Source of the DNA: a virus
Reading direction: 5' to 3' (one strand)
Virus record (IMG/VR): IMGVR_UViG_3300023049_000005
Location: 137,053-201,052 of that record
Length of the DNA: 64,000 nt
Shown: positions 41,442 to 50,658 of the stretch, piece by piece
How positions within the stretch are numbered: position 1 is the first letter of the stretch
Layout: every line of letters begins with the position of its first letter
The notes under the pieces: generated by a model
The model's input: only the letters and a program-made list of their open reading frames with translations
What the model was told of the DNA's origin: nothing
Database searches by the model: none
Program-made: the position numbers and the translations under genes

Positions 41442-41480
41442 ATTTAATATATATGTTATAAATATGTATATTAAATAATT

Positions 41481-43712
41481 ATGAGATATATCTACAACAG
41501 AGATCAATTCAAAATAAATGAACAATTATTCGACTCAGACAATATGAATGTCGAATTCGGTGATACCCTTTTAGGTGGTACTTTACATAGACTACTTGGA
41601 ATAGGAAGATCTGCATTATCAAATGTTCAAATACAAAACTATGTTAACAAACTAGACAGGGTGTTAGCATCTATGGTTGTTCAACCTACTTTAGATGAGG
41701 TAAACGATACTAGAGAAGAAGGTGAAGAAATAACAATCGAAGAATTATCAGAAGAAGGTAAAAAAGCAGAAACCTCTAAGCTTTTATTAAAGGCTGCTGA
41801 GTTATCATTAGAAGATGATGAAGAAAGCAAAAGGAAGGCTGTTAAGTTATTAGAAGCTGTTCCTGAGGAAGTAGTTAAAGAATTACCTGCTGCAGCATCA
41901 GAAGCTTTAGTTCAACTTAAAACAGATCTACAAGTAGCTAAAAAAGAACAAGAAGAAGAACAAGAAGAAGATCAAGAGGAAACACAAGAAGAAGGATTAG
42001 TTAAATACCAAACATCTGATATTGTTTTATATAATGGTAGCCTTGTTGAAATAGTTGATATCGACAACGAAAACAATAAAATAAAAATAAAAGACAGAGA
42101 AGGTAATATATCCGAAGAAGATTTAACAAATGATTCTATAAATAATAATAAAGAAGATATAGCTAAATATCTAGTTAATGTTATAAACGAAACTAAAGGG
42201 GAATTAGAAGCCTCTAATTTATACAAAGAAGCAGAGAAAAAGAATAAGGAAGAACTAGATAATTATATCACGAATATGGAACAGAGTGTAAAAAGCCTAA
42301 GAGATGGTAAAAACATAAATGAATCCATCACAAGAGTATTAGCGATATCAAAAAAAATAAAGAGTAAGATAAGCAATTACACAGGAAAGGCTAATGAGTC
42401 TTATTTTATAGACATCGATTTAATTTTAGAAAAACAAGGAAAAGAAGAAAAGGTATTTACTGAAAAGGATTTCAAAAAACTCAAAAAAGAAATCGAAAAG
42501 GAATCTAAGACTTGGAAATTTACTATGTCTGACCTCGAAGAACTTAATAAAAAGGTAGCTGAGACTAAAGGTATCGGTGAGATTACAGGTGAACAAGCTA
42601 AGGCTATAATGGATGTATTAACAAGTGCTAAAGATTCTTTATTACACACTAAACCTCACGAGGAAATTAGAAAGAAACAACAAAGATATTTTGATAAACT
42701 ACCTAGTGGTAGAGCGATCAACAGAAAGGGTTATTTAAAATGGGTTAAAGAAGTAAATAAGATATTATCTTATTATAAAGATTTCTTACCTAAAAAAGTA
42801 ATAAAAATGATATCTGATAGTTTAGATAAAGATGCGATTTCTAATGATTATGTTAAGATTAATAAAGACTTCTTAGACATAGATAAAAAGGGTAGTAGTT
42901 CTGATTCTAATAGTTCTAAAAAAGAAGAAAAGGTAAAGAAAAGTAGTGATAAAGCATCGGGTTTTGTTGGAGTTAATAGAATAGTAGAACTAAAAAGTAG
43001 ATTTACTTTAATGATGAATATTGATTCAGGTGGATCTAAAGAAACAATAACTTTTGTGAATGTTGCTAAAAAGGGATCTGATTTATTCTTCAAATTTACT
43101 ATTGGTGCTAACTTAAAATGGTTAGAAAACTATTATAAAGGAAAGAACCTTAAAAACACAGTAGAACCTGCTAATGATATGCCATTCGATACAAACGGTG
43201 ATATGCAAGATTTCAAATTTAGTACAAACGCTAAATATGGAGATGTGTTCTTTGCTAAAGCTAAGAACGTAGACACTATAAAGAAAGGGGGTAAATTAAA
43301 TATTATATATTTCAATTTATCAGAACTCGTTAAAAACAACATGAGTGAAGTGGGCGATACAGTAGAATTTAATCTATCTGATATCGAAACTAAAGAAAGT
43401 TCTTGGTCAGTTAACACATTAGGTATATTAGTTGGTGATACGGACTTTGGTTATTCAGAGCCTACATCGGGATCTAACATTAAAGATATAGATGCTCAGA
43501 TCACAAACAAAATAGCATCAGAGTTTGCTAAGGTTTTAAAGAAAGATATTGCTGATTTAAAAGTAGGTGATAAAATTGTCTACCGACAAAAAACAGGCGA
43601 TAAAGGAACAAACGAAGCAGAAATAGCTGAATTCATAACAGATACCCTTATTAGAGTTAAGACATCTAATAGTGATGATGTGAAGATAGACGCAGATCAA
43701 ATAATTTTATAA
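41481..43712 (+). CDS. Large acidic probable virion protein, 743 aa
   Basis: Starts MRYIYNRDQFKINEQLF, resembling an N-terminal tag (short helix with F.INE) seen at the start or end of other proteins here (24165; end of 43714). Residues about 145-175 are a Gln/Glu repeat. Residues 180-215 form a small beta domain (SDIVLYNGSLVEIVDIDNE), echoed at the C-terminus (about 690-740, GDKIVYRQKTGDK...IAEFITDTLIRVK). The centre is Lys/Glu helix. No enzyme motif. It could be an internal head or tail protein; unrecognised. Confidence 0.6.
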   Translation: MRYIYNRDQFKINEQLFDSDNMNVEFGDTLLGGTLHRLLGIGRSALSNVQIQNYVNKLDRVLASMVVQPTLDEVNDTREEGEEITIEELSEEGKKAETSKLLLKAAELSLEDDEESKRKAVKLLEAVPEEVVKELPAAASEALVQLKTDLQVAKKEQEEEQEEDQEETQEEGLVKYQTSDIVLYNGSLVEIVDIDNENNKIKIKDREGNISEEDLTNDSINNNKEDIAKYLVNVINETKGELEASNLYKEAEKKNKEELDNYITNMEQSVKSLRDGKNINESITRVLAISKKIKSKISNYTGKANESYFIDIDLILEKQGKEEKVFTEKDFKKLKKEIEKESKTWKFTMSDLEELNKKVAETKGIGEITGEQAKAIMDVLTSAKDSLLHTKPHEEIRKKQQRYFDKLPSGRAINRKGYLKWVKEVNKILSYYKDFLPKKVIKMISDSLDKDAISNDYVKINKDFLDIDKKGSSSDSNSSKKEEKVKKSSDKASGFVGVNRIVELKSRFTLMMNIDSGGSKETITFVNVAKKGSDLFFKFTIGANLKWLENYYKGKNLKNTVEPANDMPFDTNGDMQDFKFSTNAKYGDVFFAKAKNVDTIKKGGKLNIIYFNLSELVKNNMSEVGDTVEFNLSDIETKESSWSVNTLGILVGDTDFGYSEPTSGSNIKDIDAQITNKIASEFAKVLKKDIADLKVGDKIVYRQKTGDKGTNEAEIAEFITDTLIRVKTSNSDDVKIDADQIIL

Positions 43713-43713
43713 A

Positions 43714-44553
43714 ATGAATTCTTGTCATATATTTAACATAGATAACACGTTGATCGATTTCGATAGACAAGTTTGGGTTATAGAAAAAAGTAATCCTAAT
43801 AAGTGTATTATGAAAATTGATAAGTCAGAGTTTGACCTTATTAAGAATGGGGTATACAAAAACTTTGGTATTTCAATAAATTTTGGTAGTAAGAAGTACT
43901 TTGTAGATGATACGTTCATACAAAAACTAAATGATAGTGTTAAAAAAGAAGTTGAAATAAATGAATTAACATTCAGTTTCAGAGAATATATTGAACCCGA
44001 ATCTATTGATGGTTTGGATATAAGATATGATTTAGCACCTATTAAACACCTTAAATCGAGCAATGATGATATCTATTTCATCACTTCTAAAACAACCGAA
44101 GAAAACTATAAGAATATCCATAATAAACTTATCGAAAAACTAAAAGATAATGGTATTATCATAAAACAAACATACTATCTTAATAGCTCATATTTTGCCC
44201 AAAGTAGCGACGAAAACCTTAAAAAGATATCACATGTAATTATATCTAATTTACTTGGTAGAAACATAAGAAATAATGAATTAATGGATACTAATGATAG
44301 AGAATATAGCTCTGTTAACTATTATGATTCAAACTATGTTACGATTAATAAATTGAAAGCACAGATTAAAGAATTCTTAGATGGGTTAACAACTAAGGAT
44401 GTTAAGAAAAAACTTTTTTTGAATAAAGTTACTTCCAATGAATTAAATATTATCGAAAAAGAAGAAGTTGAATTAAATGATAAATATATTAGAACATTTG
44501 AATCATTTAGTCGTCATCACGATTCTTTAAAAAGTCGTCGATTTTCGAATTAA
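43714..44553 (+). CDS. HAD-like protein lacking the nucleophile Asp, 279 aa
   Basis: The N-terminus CHIFNIDNTLIDFD has the HAD motif I shape (hhhDxDxT) but with Asn8 where the catalytic nucleophile Asp should be; Asp10 is kept. A motif II-like strand IYFITSKT and a later YYDSNYV resemble the rest of the fold. The C-terminus contains YIRTFESFSRHH. It is probably a non-catalytic HAD-fold phage protein. Its end overlaps the convergent gene by 47 bases. Confidence 0.55.
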   Translation: MNSCHIFNIDNTLIDFDRQVWVIEKSNPNKCIMKIDKSEFDLIKNGVYKNFGISINFGSKKYFVDDTFIQKLNDSVKKEVEINELTFSFREYIEPESIDGLDIRYDLAPIKHLKSSNDDIYFITSKTTEENYKNIHNKLIEKLKDNGIIIKQTYYLNSSYFAQSSDENLKKISHVIISNLLGRNIRNNELMDTNDREYSSVNYYDSNYVTINKLKAQIKEFLDGLTTKDVKKKLFLNKVTSNELNIIEKEEVELNDKYIRTFESFSRHHDSLKSRRFSN

Positions 44554-45121
44554 TATCACTTCCATTTAATATTATACCATCACTACCATTATTAGGGCTA
44601 ACATTATAATCGCCACTGTTTACAGTTTCGTTTAATCCAAGATCTTTTCTCATATCTTTATACATCTTTTCTATCTCAGTTCTTGCTTTACGACCATCTT
44701 TGATATTTTCTCTAACCTCACCAATATGCTTAGATGTGATCTCGTACATTCTTGGACTTATATCACCTGAATCAATTTGCTTCATTTGTTGTAATAGAAG
44801 CTTCTCACTGAGTTTTTGTATTACTTTCATCTGTGAATAGTATTCAGCGTCTTCACTCATCCTAGCTTGGATATACTCGTGTTCAGCTACATCAGAATCA
44901 CCTAAATATAGGTCTACTAAACCCTTTAATAGCTCTTTACCTGTTTCTTTAGCCTTATTAATATCTTTATCGTAGTCGTATAGTTCTACTTCACCGAAAC
45001 CTGGCATGTCTTCGTCAGAGTCTACCATATATTTACTCATATCAGCTTGGTTTGAGTATTGGTTCTTTATTTGTTCTATTTCGTCGTCTAGATCCTTCTT
45101 TTTATCTTGATTCTTGCTCAT
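44507..45121 (-). CDS. Hypothetical helical protein, 204 aa
   Basis: Charged, predicted helical (residues 1-160) with an Asn/Gly/Ser-rich linker and a short C-terminal helix (SKIDDFLKNRDDD). The middle (EYIQARMSEDAEYYSQMKVIQKLSEK) is coiled-coil-like. Size and the helix-linker-helix plan would fit a small terminase or scaffold protein, but nothing diagnostic is seen. Confidence 0.55.
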   Translation of the reverse strand: MSKNQDKKKDLDDEIEQIKNQYSNQADMSKYMVDSDEDMPGFGEVELYDYDKDINKAKETGKELLKGLVDLYLGDSDVAEHEYIQARMSEDAEYYSQMKVIQKLSEKLLLQQMKQIDSGDISPRMYEITSKHIGEVRENIKDGRKARTEIEKMYKDMRKDLGLNETVNSGDYNVSPNNGSDGIILNGSDINSKIDDFLKNRDDD

Positions 45122-45199
45122 AAGGATGTTTATATTTTAACTTATATATAAATAAATAGTTCTTTCATTTTAATATATAAATAAAATACAAATAGTACT

Positions 45200-45457
45200 A
45201 TGGATGTTCAGAAATTTAATGATTTTAAAAAAGAAGGTGGTAAGAGCAATTATATGTTCTTCAACCATTTGAGAGTGATGAAAAACAATATTGAAGAACT
45301 AATGGGAATGGATCAAGATAAAATTGATGCTATATTAGATGAACACGATTGGGCTTCTGACCACATATCTGTCGCATCAGAGAACTTAGACCAAGTATAT
45401 CACTTCCTATTATCAGGGAAGATTAAAGATCAAGAAGAAGGCTCAGAAGAAGTGTAA
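45200..45457 (+). CDS. Hypothetical protein, 85 aa
   Basis: Unrecognised; mostly helical with a conserved-looking stretch EHDWASDHISVASENLDQVYHFL. Two TTATATATAAA-like elements lie in the 78 bases upstream (45144-45185). Its last 28 bases overlap the convergent gene. Confidence 0.55.
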   Translation: MDVQKFNDFKKEGGKSNYMFFNHLRVMKNNIEELMGMDQDKIDAILDEHDWASDHISVASENLDQVYHFLLSGKIKDQEEGSEEV

Positions 45458-45846
45458 TCTACATCAGCTTCTTTTAACCACATATCTAAATTATTAGCTA
45501 AATTATCAATAGTTGTTTCTACATATAGATTATAAAATTCTGTGCTTAGATCTTCATCAAAACAAGAAGGACATTTGTAGTCATAATCCGCAGCATAGGA
45601 TTGACTCACCATTAGATTAAAGTCCTTATCATAAACATATACCACAGTAGTATCGAAAGAAATACCGTAGGAAACATCATTCCTACGGTATAATCGATCA
45701 GTGTCATTATAATCAGGTCTATGTACGTCTGCGTTTTCAACGTACCCACAACCTAACTTATCGAATTTAGAGAAGATATTGGCTTCTATCCAATTGATCT
45801 TTTCCATATAATTAAACACATCTTCTCTTTTATTAACTATATTCAT
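45430..45846 (-). CDS. Hypothetical protein, 138 aa
   Basis: Unrecognised. Contains a CPSC pair (DYDYKCPSCFDEDL) and a strand-rich middle (VSYGISFDTTVVYVYDKDFNLM). Its start overlaps the RNA ligase gene by 14 bases on the same strand, so it is likely co-expressed with it. Confidence 0.55.
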   Translation of the reverse strand: MNIVNKREDVFNYMEKINWIEANIFSKFDKLGCGYVENADVHRPDYNDTDRLYRRNDVSYGISFDTTVVYVYDKDFNLMVSQSYAADYDYKCPSCFDEDLSTEFYNLYVETTIDNLANNLDMWLKEADVDYTSSEPSS

Positions 45847-47035
45847 ACTTCTCGTAATTATATCCTCTCTTATCTAACCACTTTCTAGCGATTTCTAAAT
45901 AATTTGTTTGTTTAGAAATCACATCTATAGCAGAATCAAAAGGATCTCTGTTATAGTTATACTTCGCCATAACAGCAGGGAAATACATGTTCTTATGATA
46001 CTTTAATGCAAAAGACTTAACATCCCCCATTTCTAGAATATTATATAAACTGTTGGTGTTATTAACGATTTCATTTAACTCAGTTCTTACTATATTTAAG
46101 ATAGTGTTTATTCTATCAATAGTAATAGTTTCGTCCTTAGGTATCTCTCCTAACAAATCATCGATAGTACCATCAAGAATATACTTAATGATCATATTCT
46201 CACGTCTGATTTCATCTGTTAATAAACCATGACGAGATCTATACCATTCGTTCTTTATTTTGTAGAAGAAGTCATGTCCATTATCATCAATAGCATGGAT
46301 AACATATCCCTCTTTGTTTTCGTCTGTTTCATTGATTTCTAACAAACGATCCAAAGATTCGATATCTTCGAAATTGGCATACTCGATATTATTTTCATTT
46401 AGGATATCTAAATAATCATGTATATCTAAATACTTACCTGTCTTATTATCCCTTAATTTCAATAAGATAAGTTTCTCTTCTTTATAGTTCAAAACTATCC
46501 TATTCCTTGGGGAAACATATTCAAATACTGCTACAATATTATTGTCTAAACAATAGTCAACAAAGTTTCTTACGCCTTCGTTTTTTTCATATAGTTTAGT
46601 AGTACCAATAGCCTGTGGGGAATCAAATCCCATCTTGGATTTCCCAATTACTTTACCATTAGGTAGTCTAATAAAAGATGCTACAGAACCATCCTCTTTA
46701 TTGTTGATGTATTTTATTTTGAGATGCTTTACATTTTCATATAAAGATTCAGTAGTTTGGTTCAAGTTAAAGAATTTCTCTAACAATAAAAATCTATTAT
46801 ATAAAGTACCATCTTTATTGAAAACAAAACACAACCCTCTTAACTCTCTAGCATCATGACCTTCTATTCCCAAAGGGTTAAGAAAGTCCATATACTGAGC
46901 TAAACGATAATTGAATAAAGAAACGTTATAACCTTCGATCACATATTTATTTTCATAAAATGTATTCTTTTCAAAGCTATTACATATCTTCACACATTCA
47001 TCGTAAGATGGTAAATATGTTCTGTGAGTTTTCAT
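45833..47035 (-). CDS. rnlA: RNA ligase 1 (T4 Rnl1 family)
   Basis: ATP-dependent ligase that reseals broken RNA, classically tRNA cut in the anticodon loop by host defence nucleases. Motif I KEDGS with nucleophile Lys113, the preceding ELRG (64-67), a motif III-like FEYVSPRNRIV, motif IV EGYVIH and motif V FFYKIKNEWY are all in order. The 400 residues approach T4 Rnl1 (374), including the helical C-terminal tRNA-specificity domain. A TACCTTTG -7 box (47041-47048) lies five bases before the ATG, implying a leaderless transcript. The likely partner kinase is at 63145. Confidence 0.92.
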   Translation of the reverse strand: MKTHRTYLPSYDECVKICNSFEKNTFYENKYVIEGYNVSLFNYRLAQYMDFLNPLGIEGHDARELRGLCFVFNKDGTLYNRFLLLEKFFNLNQTTESLYENVKHLKIKYINNKEDGSVASFIRLPNGKVIGKSKMGFDSPQAIGTTKLYEKNEGVRNFVDYCLDNNIVAVFEYVSPRNRIVLNYKEEKLILLKLRDNKTGKYLDIHDYLDILNENNIEYANFEDIESLDRLLEINETDENKEGYVIHAIDDNGHDFFYKIKNEWYRSRHGLLTDEIRRENMIIKYILDGTIDDLLGEIPKDETITIDRINTILNIVRTELNEIVNNTNSLYNILEMGDVKSFALKYHKNMYFPAVMAKYNYNRDPFDSAIDVISKQTNYLEIARKWLDKRGYNYEKYEYS

Positions 47036-47040
47036 AGATA

Positions 47041-47048
47041 CAAAGGTA
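47041..47048 (-). promoter_or_regulatory. Bacteroidetes-type -7 box, RNA ligase gene
   Basis: On the minus strand TACCTTTG lies directly before the RNA ligase ATG at 47035, so transcription would begin at or next to the start codon. Confidence 0.5.
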
Positions 47049-47056
47049 AGAATTAT

Positions 47057-47788
47057 TTACCATTTTCCTAATTCTTTTTCAACGTTATTATCATATAATA
47101 TCTCACCTGTTTTTACCCAATGATTCCAATTATCTCGTAAACCATCATGTTTATAGTGTAGAACAGAACCATTATTTCTTTCGATATAAGACATTATAGA
47201 TTCTGCATAAATACTAAAATGATTATATGTGTTATCTCCACAACCACATGCAGTAGAAGAACCATTATTAAATTCCCATGTAAGTGGTATCAGATCACAT
47301 TTTGGACAAGGTAGCCAAATATGGGGGGTTTTAACAGCTTTATACGAATCGATACAATTATAATTCTTTCTTAGTGATTTGATTTTTTCTTGTTTCTTTG
47401 CTTCTTTATTCTTCTTTTTGATATTCCTAAAGTATTCTATTAATCTTGGATCAGTAATACCACCTTTCCCGTTATTAAAATCCACTTCACCTTCCATCAT
47501 TTTGATGAAAGCCTTAGGGGATAAGTGATGTAACTTATATGTACTTATTGAAGACATATTTTCTATTTCATTCTTTATTTGATAAGAAACATTTTGTCTG
47601 AAATAAGCATACTTTAAATCAGTAGTAGTTAAAAGGGTTTTTCTATCCATTAAGAATCTATTCTCTTCCTTTTCTTCGCCTAATATGTCATCAATAACAT
47701 TGTTTCTTTCCTTGACTTTATCAGTTATTTCGACGTAATAATAGTCTCTATCACCTAATAATTTATATTCAGATAAATTTATTTTCAT
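47057..47788 (-). CDS. Zinc-domain protein, 243 aa
   Basis: The N-terminal 150 residues are charged and unrecognised. The C-terminal part has PCPKCDLIPLTWEF, then CGCGDNTYNHFSI and a Trp-rich end (NWNHWVKTGE), a treble-clef-like four-Cys zinc domain of a type I associate with phage/restriction-alleviation-like small proteins. TACTTTTG (47797-47804) precedes the start on the minus strand. Confidence 0.6.
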   Translation of the reverse strand: MKINLSEYKLLGDRDYYYVEITDKVKERNNVIDDILGEEKEENRFLMDRKTLLTTTDLKYAYFRQNVSYQIKNEIENMSSISTYKLHHLSPKAFIKMMEGEVDFNNGKGGITDPRLIEYFRNIKKKNKEAKKQEKIKSLRKNYNCIDSYKAVKTPHIWLPCPKCDLIPLTWEFNNGSSTACGCGDNTYNHFSIYAESIMSYIERNNGSVLHYKHDGLRDNWNHWVKTGEILYDNNVEKELGKW

Positions 47789-47824
47789 AGTAACAACAAA
47801 AGTAAGAAAAATTATATATACTAT

Positions 47825-48322
47825 ATGGCAAATGAGAAAAAATTAGTATGGTCTACTGAGAATGTTAAGGAAGCTGAACAAAAATTAGACGAAGGTATAA
47901 TACTTAAAGGTTATGAAATACCGTTTTTTGATAAAATCCCAGGTCTGAAGAAGTCGAATCTAGCATTTAAAGTAACAGAAGAAGAACTTAATGAATACAT
48001 GAAATGTAAAGTAGATATCAGATACTTTATAGCTAATTACTGTTATATTAAGTCAGAGGATGGTGATTATCATTTAATGAAGCTAAGAGATTATCAACAT
48101 GATGTAATTGACTTATATGATAAGAATCCATTGAGTATACTTATGGCATCGAGACAAATTGGTAAGTGTGTTGATCCATTAACAGAAGTTAAAATCATCG
48201 ATAAGACTGATAACAATTATATTATGCCTTTTTTTAGATTATTATATAAATCTAAAGTATCTAAAACAATATATGATCACATAAAATATGTGTTATATTC
48301 ATTATTATATAAACTATCTTAG
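47825..48322 (+). CDS. Terminase large subunit N-fragment fused to split-intein N-half, 165 aa
   Basis: Residues 1-114 are the N-terminus of a T4-type TerL packaging ATPase: LRDYQHDVIDL (adenine-binding region) and the Walker A run MASRQIGK (107-114). T4 gp17 continues with Thr-Thr; here residue 115 is Cys and CVDPLTEVKIIDK reads as an intein block A. About 35-50 intein-like residues follow (FFRLLYKSK), then a stop. The gene thus breaks between the P-loop Lys and Thr. No TerL C-half or intein C-half occurs in the window. TTATATATAC lies just upstream. Function requires trans-splicing with a fragment elsewhere. Confidence 0.87.
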   Translation: MANEKKLVWSTENVKEAEQKLDEGIILKGYEIPFFDKIPGLKKSNLAFKVTEEELNEYMKCKVDIRYFIANYCYIKSEDGDYHLMKLRDYQHDVIDLYDKNPLSILMASRQIGKCVDPLTEVKIIDKTDNNYIMPFFRLLYKSKVSKTIYDHIKYVLYSLLYKLS

Positions 48323-48499
48323 TTTTTCGTTCTCAAAACCACCCTTAGTATATCCACTTACACCAATAACCCTATATTTATTGGGATATAGTTCGTCCAA
48401 ACGTTCAATAGCCTTAGTTATATTTTCCGCTTCTACAAAGAACTGAGAGTTTTGGTCTTTCTTATTGTTCGGCATAAGAGCTAATATCAATTTTTCCAT
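48314..48499 (-). CDS. Hypothetical protein, 61 aa
   Basis: Small alpha/beta protein (MEKLILALMPNNKKDQNSQF...AIERLDELYPNKYRVIGVSGY), unrecognised. It is convergent with the TerL fragment, overlapping it by nine bases. TATATTTG on the minus strand (48504-48511) sits four bases before its ATG, suggesting leaderless transcription. Confidence 0.6.
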   Translation of the reverse strand: MEKLILALMPNNKKDQNSQFFVEAENITKAIERLDELYPNKYRVIGVSGYTKGGFENEKLR

Positions 48500-48503
48500 G
48501 ATA

Positions 48504-48511
48504 CAAATATA
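48504..48511 (-). promoter_or_regulatory. Bacteroidetes-type -7 box, 61-aa gene
   Basis: Minus-strand TATATTTG immediately before the ATG at 48499. Confidence 0.5.
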
Positions 48512-48552
48512 ATTATTTAACGTGAGAAATACTTACTTATATTAATATTTTA

Positions 48553-48620
48553 GGAAAAATAGGTATTATCGTGGAAAAATAGGTAATTATATTAACATTT
48601 GGTGAAAAGTAGGTAATATG
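48553..48620. repeat. Three direct repeats before the SbcC-like gene
   Basis: GGAAAAATAGGTATTAT (48553-48569), GGAAAAATAGGTAATTAT (48573-48590) and GTGAAAAGTAGGTAATAT (48602-48619) are close copies spaced about 20 and 29 bases apart, each rich in A with an AGGTA core. They fill the 157-base gap between divergent genes. They look like iterons or operator sites for a phage regulator. Confidence 0.6.
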
Positions 48621-48656
48621 TATTAAACAATTTCATTACTTTCTAATATATTGTAC

Positions 48657-50345
48657 ATGATAATAAAAGAACTTTCAATCAGAAACTTTAAATCGTTTGG
48701 TAATAACCAACAATCTATATCCTTAAAAGACGAAGGAAACCTAATCCTTTTATCGGGAGTTAATGGCTCAGGTAAATCTAGTTTAATGGATAGCTTCGAT
48801 TATGTATTTTATAATACAGTTAAGGGTAAGAAAGCAAAGAAAGTAAAACTATCTTCTTTACCTAATAGAATAAATGGCAATCTGGAAAACACAGTTGAAT
48901 TCCTATCTGATGATGGGACAGAGGTTAAAATAGTTAGAGGATATAAGCCTAATAAACTAGAGCTATACGAAAATGGAGTATTGAACCAAAGAGCAGGTAA
49001 GAGTAAATTAGAGGCTTTAATAGAGAACTATATCGGTATCGACTATGAAACATTTAAATCATTCATATCGATGTCTATAAATGATTTCAAGAACTTCATT
49101 GCACTTTCTAGTGAGGATAAAAGATTATTATTAGATAAGTTATTTAACTTAGAGGTGATTAACGTACTTAATAAAATATTAAATAAACTAATATCAGATA
49201 ATAAGAAAGATCTAGAAGTTACTGATAGAGAAATTAATATCATTGAAGAAAATATAGATAATATTAAAGGTAGTATTGATAAAGTTAAAAGCTCTAAAGA
49301 AGAAGATCTGTCTAATAAAATAGGATTACTTACTGAGAAAATGGAGTCACTTAAAGATCCATTCGTGGAAGTAAAAGAAAAACTAAAGAAGATCGAAGAA
49401 AAGAAAAGAACTATTAAAGAACAAGTAGATGGCGAAAGAACTACTTTAATAGAAACTAAAAGTGAGATCAAACAAATAGATAGACAGTTAGAACTTTTTG
49501 ATAACGATCAATGTCCTACTTGTCAAACCGATTTATCAGGAGATTTCCACCAAGGACTAAAGAAAACTTATTTAGAGAAGAAAGAAAAATTTGAGGAAAT
49601 AACCAAAGAAGTTACATCTAAGGGAAAGAAGTTGAATGAGCAGGTTAAGAAGTTAGATGAATTAGCACAGAAAGGTAATACGAAATACAATGAAATGAAT
49701 TCTGATCTTAAAAGCCTTAGTAGAGATAAACAAGAACTTTTAAGGAAGCAAGGAGAAGAAAAAGATAATGATTTAGAAGAATTCTATGAATCAGTTAAAA
49801 AATTAGAAGCTAAAAGAGAAGACAGAAAAGATAAGAAAAGTGAATATGAAGATAAGACTACTTATCATAAGTATCTAAAATCAGTATTTTCTGATAACGG
49901 TGTGAAGAAATCTATTATCAATAATATAGTAGAGCCTATTAATCATTATATTCAAGATAATATCCAAAAGATGCACTTACCTTTTGAAGTAAACCTAGAC
50001 GATAGCTTTACTGCAGAGATAACTTCCTTTGGTGAAGAAATCGATACTGAAACTCTTTCTACGGGTGAAACTAGAAAGATTAATATCGCTATTATGGTAG
50101 CTTATCTAAGGTTGATCAGAACGAAAAGACAGATTAATATCTTATTCTTAGATGAAGTGTTTTCTTCAATTGATGTAGAAAGTATCGATAGTGTGATTGC
50201 ATTGTTAAGAGATCTAGCTAATGAAAGTAAGATTAATATATTCTTAGTACACCACTCTACATTAGATTCTAATAAATTTGACAAAGTGATTAAGGTAGAA
50301 AAGAATGTCTTTACTACTTTAGAAGAAGTTGATATATCTTCTTAG
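48657..50345 (+). CDS. SbcC/Rad50-like recombination nuclease subunit (T4 gp46 type)
   Basis: SMC-family ATPase that with an SbcD/gp47 nuclease processes DNA ends for recombination. Walker A GVNGSGKS at 34-41, coiled coils at about 165-400 with a zinc-hook CPTC (Cys286, Cys289), ABC signature LSTGE at 467-471, and Walker B ILFLDE at 495-500. The 562-residue length matches phage gp46. The ATG at 48657 is preferred to a TTG six bases upstream. The gp47 partner is not in the window. Confidence 0.93.
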   Translation: MIIKELSIRNFKSFGNNQQSISLKDEGNLILLSGVNGSGKSSLMDSFDYVFYNTVKGKKAKKVKLSSLPNRINGNLENTVEFLSDDGTEVKIVRGYKPNKLELYENGVLNQRAGKSKLEALIENYIGIDYETFKSFISMSINDFKNFIALSSEDKRLLLDKLFNLEVINVLNKILNKLISDNKKDLEVTDREINIIEENIDNIKGSIDKVKSSKEEDLSNKIGLLTEKMESLKDPFVEVKEKLKKIEEKKRTIKEQVDGERTTLIETKSEIKQIDRQLELFDNDQCPTCQTDLSGDFHQGLKKTYLEKKEKFEEITKEVTSKGKKLNEQVKKLDELAQKGNTKYNEMNSDLKSLSRDKQELLRKQGEEKDNDLEEFYESVKKLEAKREDRKDKKSEYEDKTTYHKYLKSVFSDNGVKKSIINNIVEPINHYIQDNIQKMHLPFEVNLDDSFTAEITSFGEEIDTETLSTGETRKINIAIMVAYLRLIRTKRQINILFLDEVFSSIDVESIDSVIALLRDLANESKINIFLVHHSTLDSNKFDKVIKVEKNVFTTLEEVDISS

Positions 50346-50379
50346 TTTGAGGGAAACAGATTATTATAATAAATAATCT

Positions 50380-50658
50380 ATGAATCTCTACCGAATCAAA
50401 AGAAAAAGCGATAATAAGTATTATAGGAACAGATCTAGGTTTACTAAATACGGAACTTACTTTAGATTAGAACAATTACAGAAAAATCTACATTGGGTTC
50501 TAAAGAATTATGATAAAGCAGATTTAGAAATAAAAATTTATCATATAAAAGATGGTGGTGGATTAGAGTTATCTGATCAGACTGATAAAGATGATGTATT
50601 AAAGATGATTAATAGAGATAACTTTATAGAAGAAATATTAAGAAATGATGAAACTTGA
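50380..50658 (+). CDS. Hypothetical protein, 92 aa
   Basis: Basic N-terminal half (LYRIKRKSDNKYYRNRSRFTKYG), acidic C-terminal half. The N-terminal part resembles small phage proteins with a Y-R-I..K...YY.......G......K motif that are of unknown function. Overlaps the DnaJ-like gene by 11-14 bases. Confidence 0.55.
   Translation: MNLYRIKRKSDNKYYRNRSRFTKYGTYFRLEQLQKNLHWVLKNYDKADLEIKIYHIKDGGGLELSDQTDKDDVLKMINRDNFIEEILRNDET

Noticed and set aside
47825-48322. TerL truncated by a sequencing frameshift or a group I intron
   Set aside because: No other frame after 48167 carries TerL sequence, the next gene is convergent and intact, and the break coincides exactly with a Cys-initiated intein block at a conserved P-loop site.
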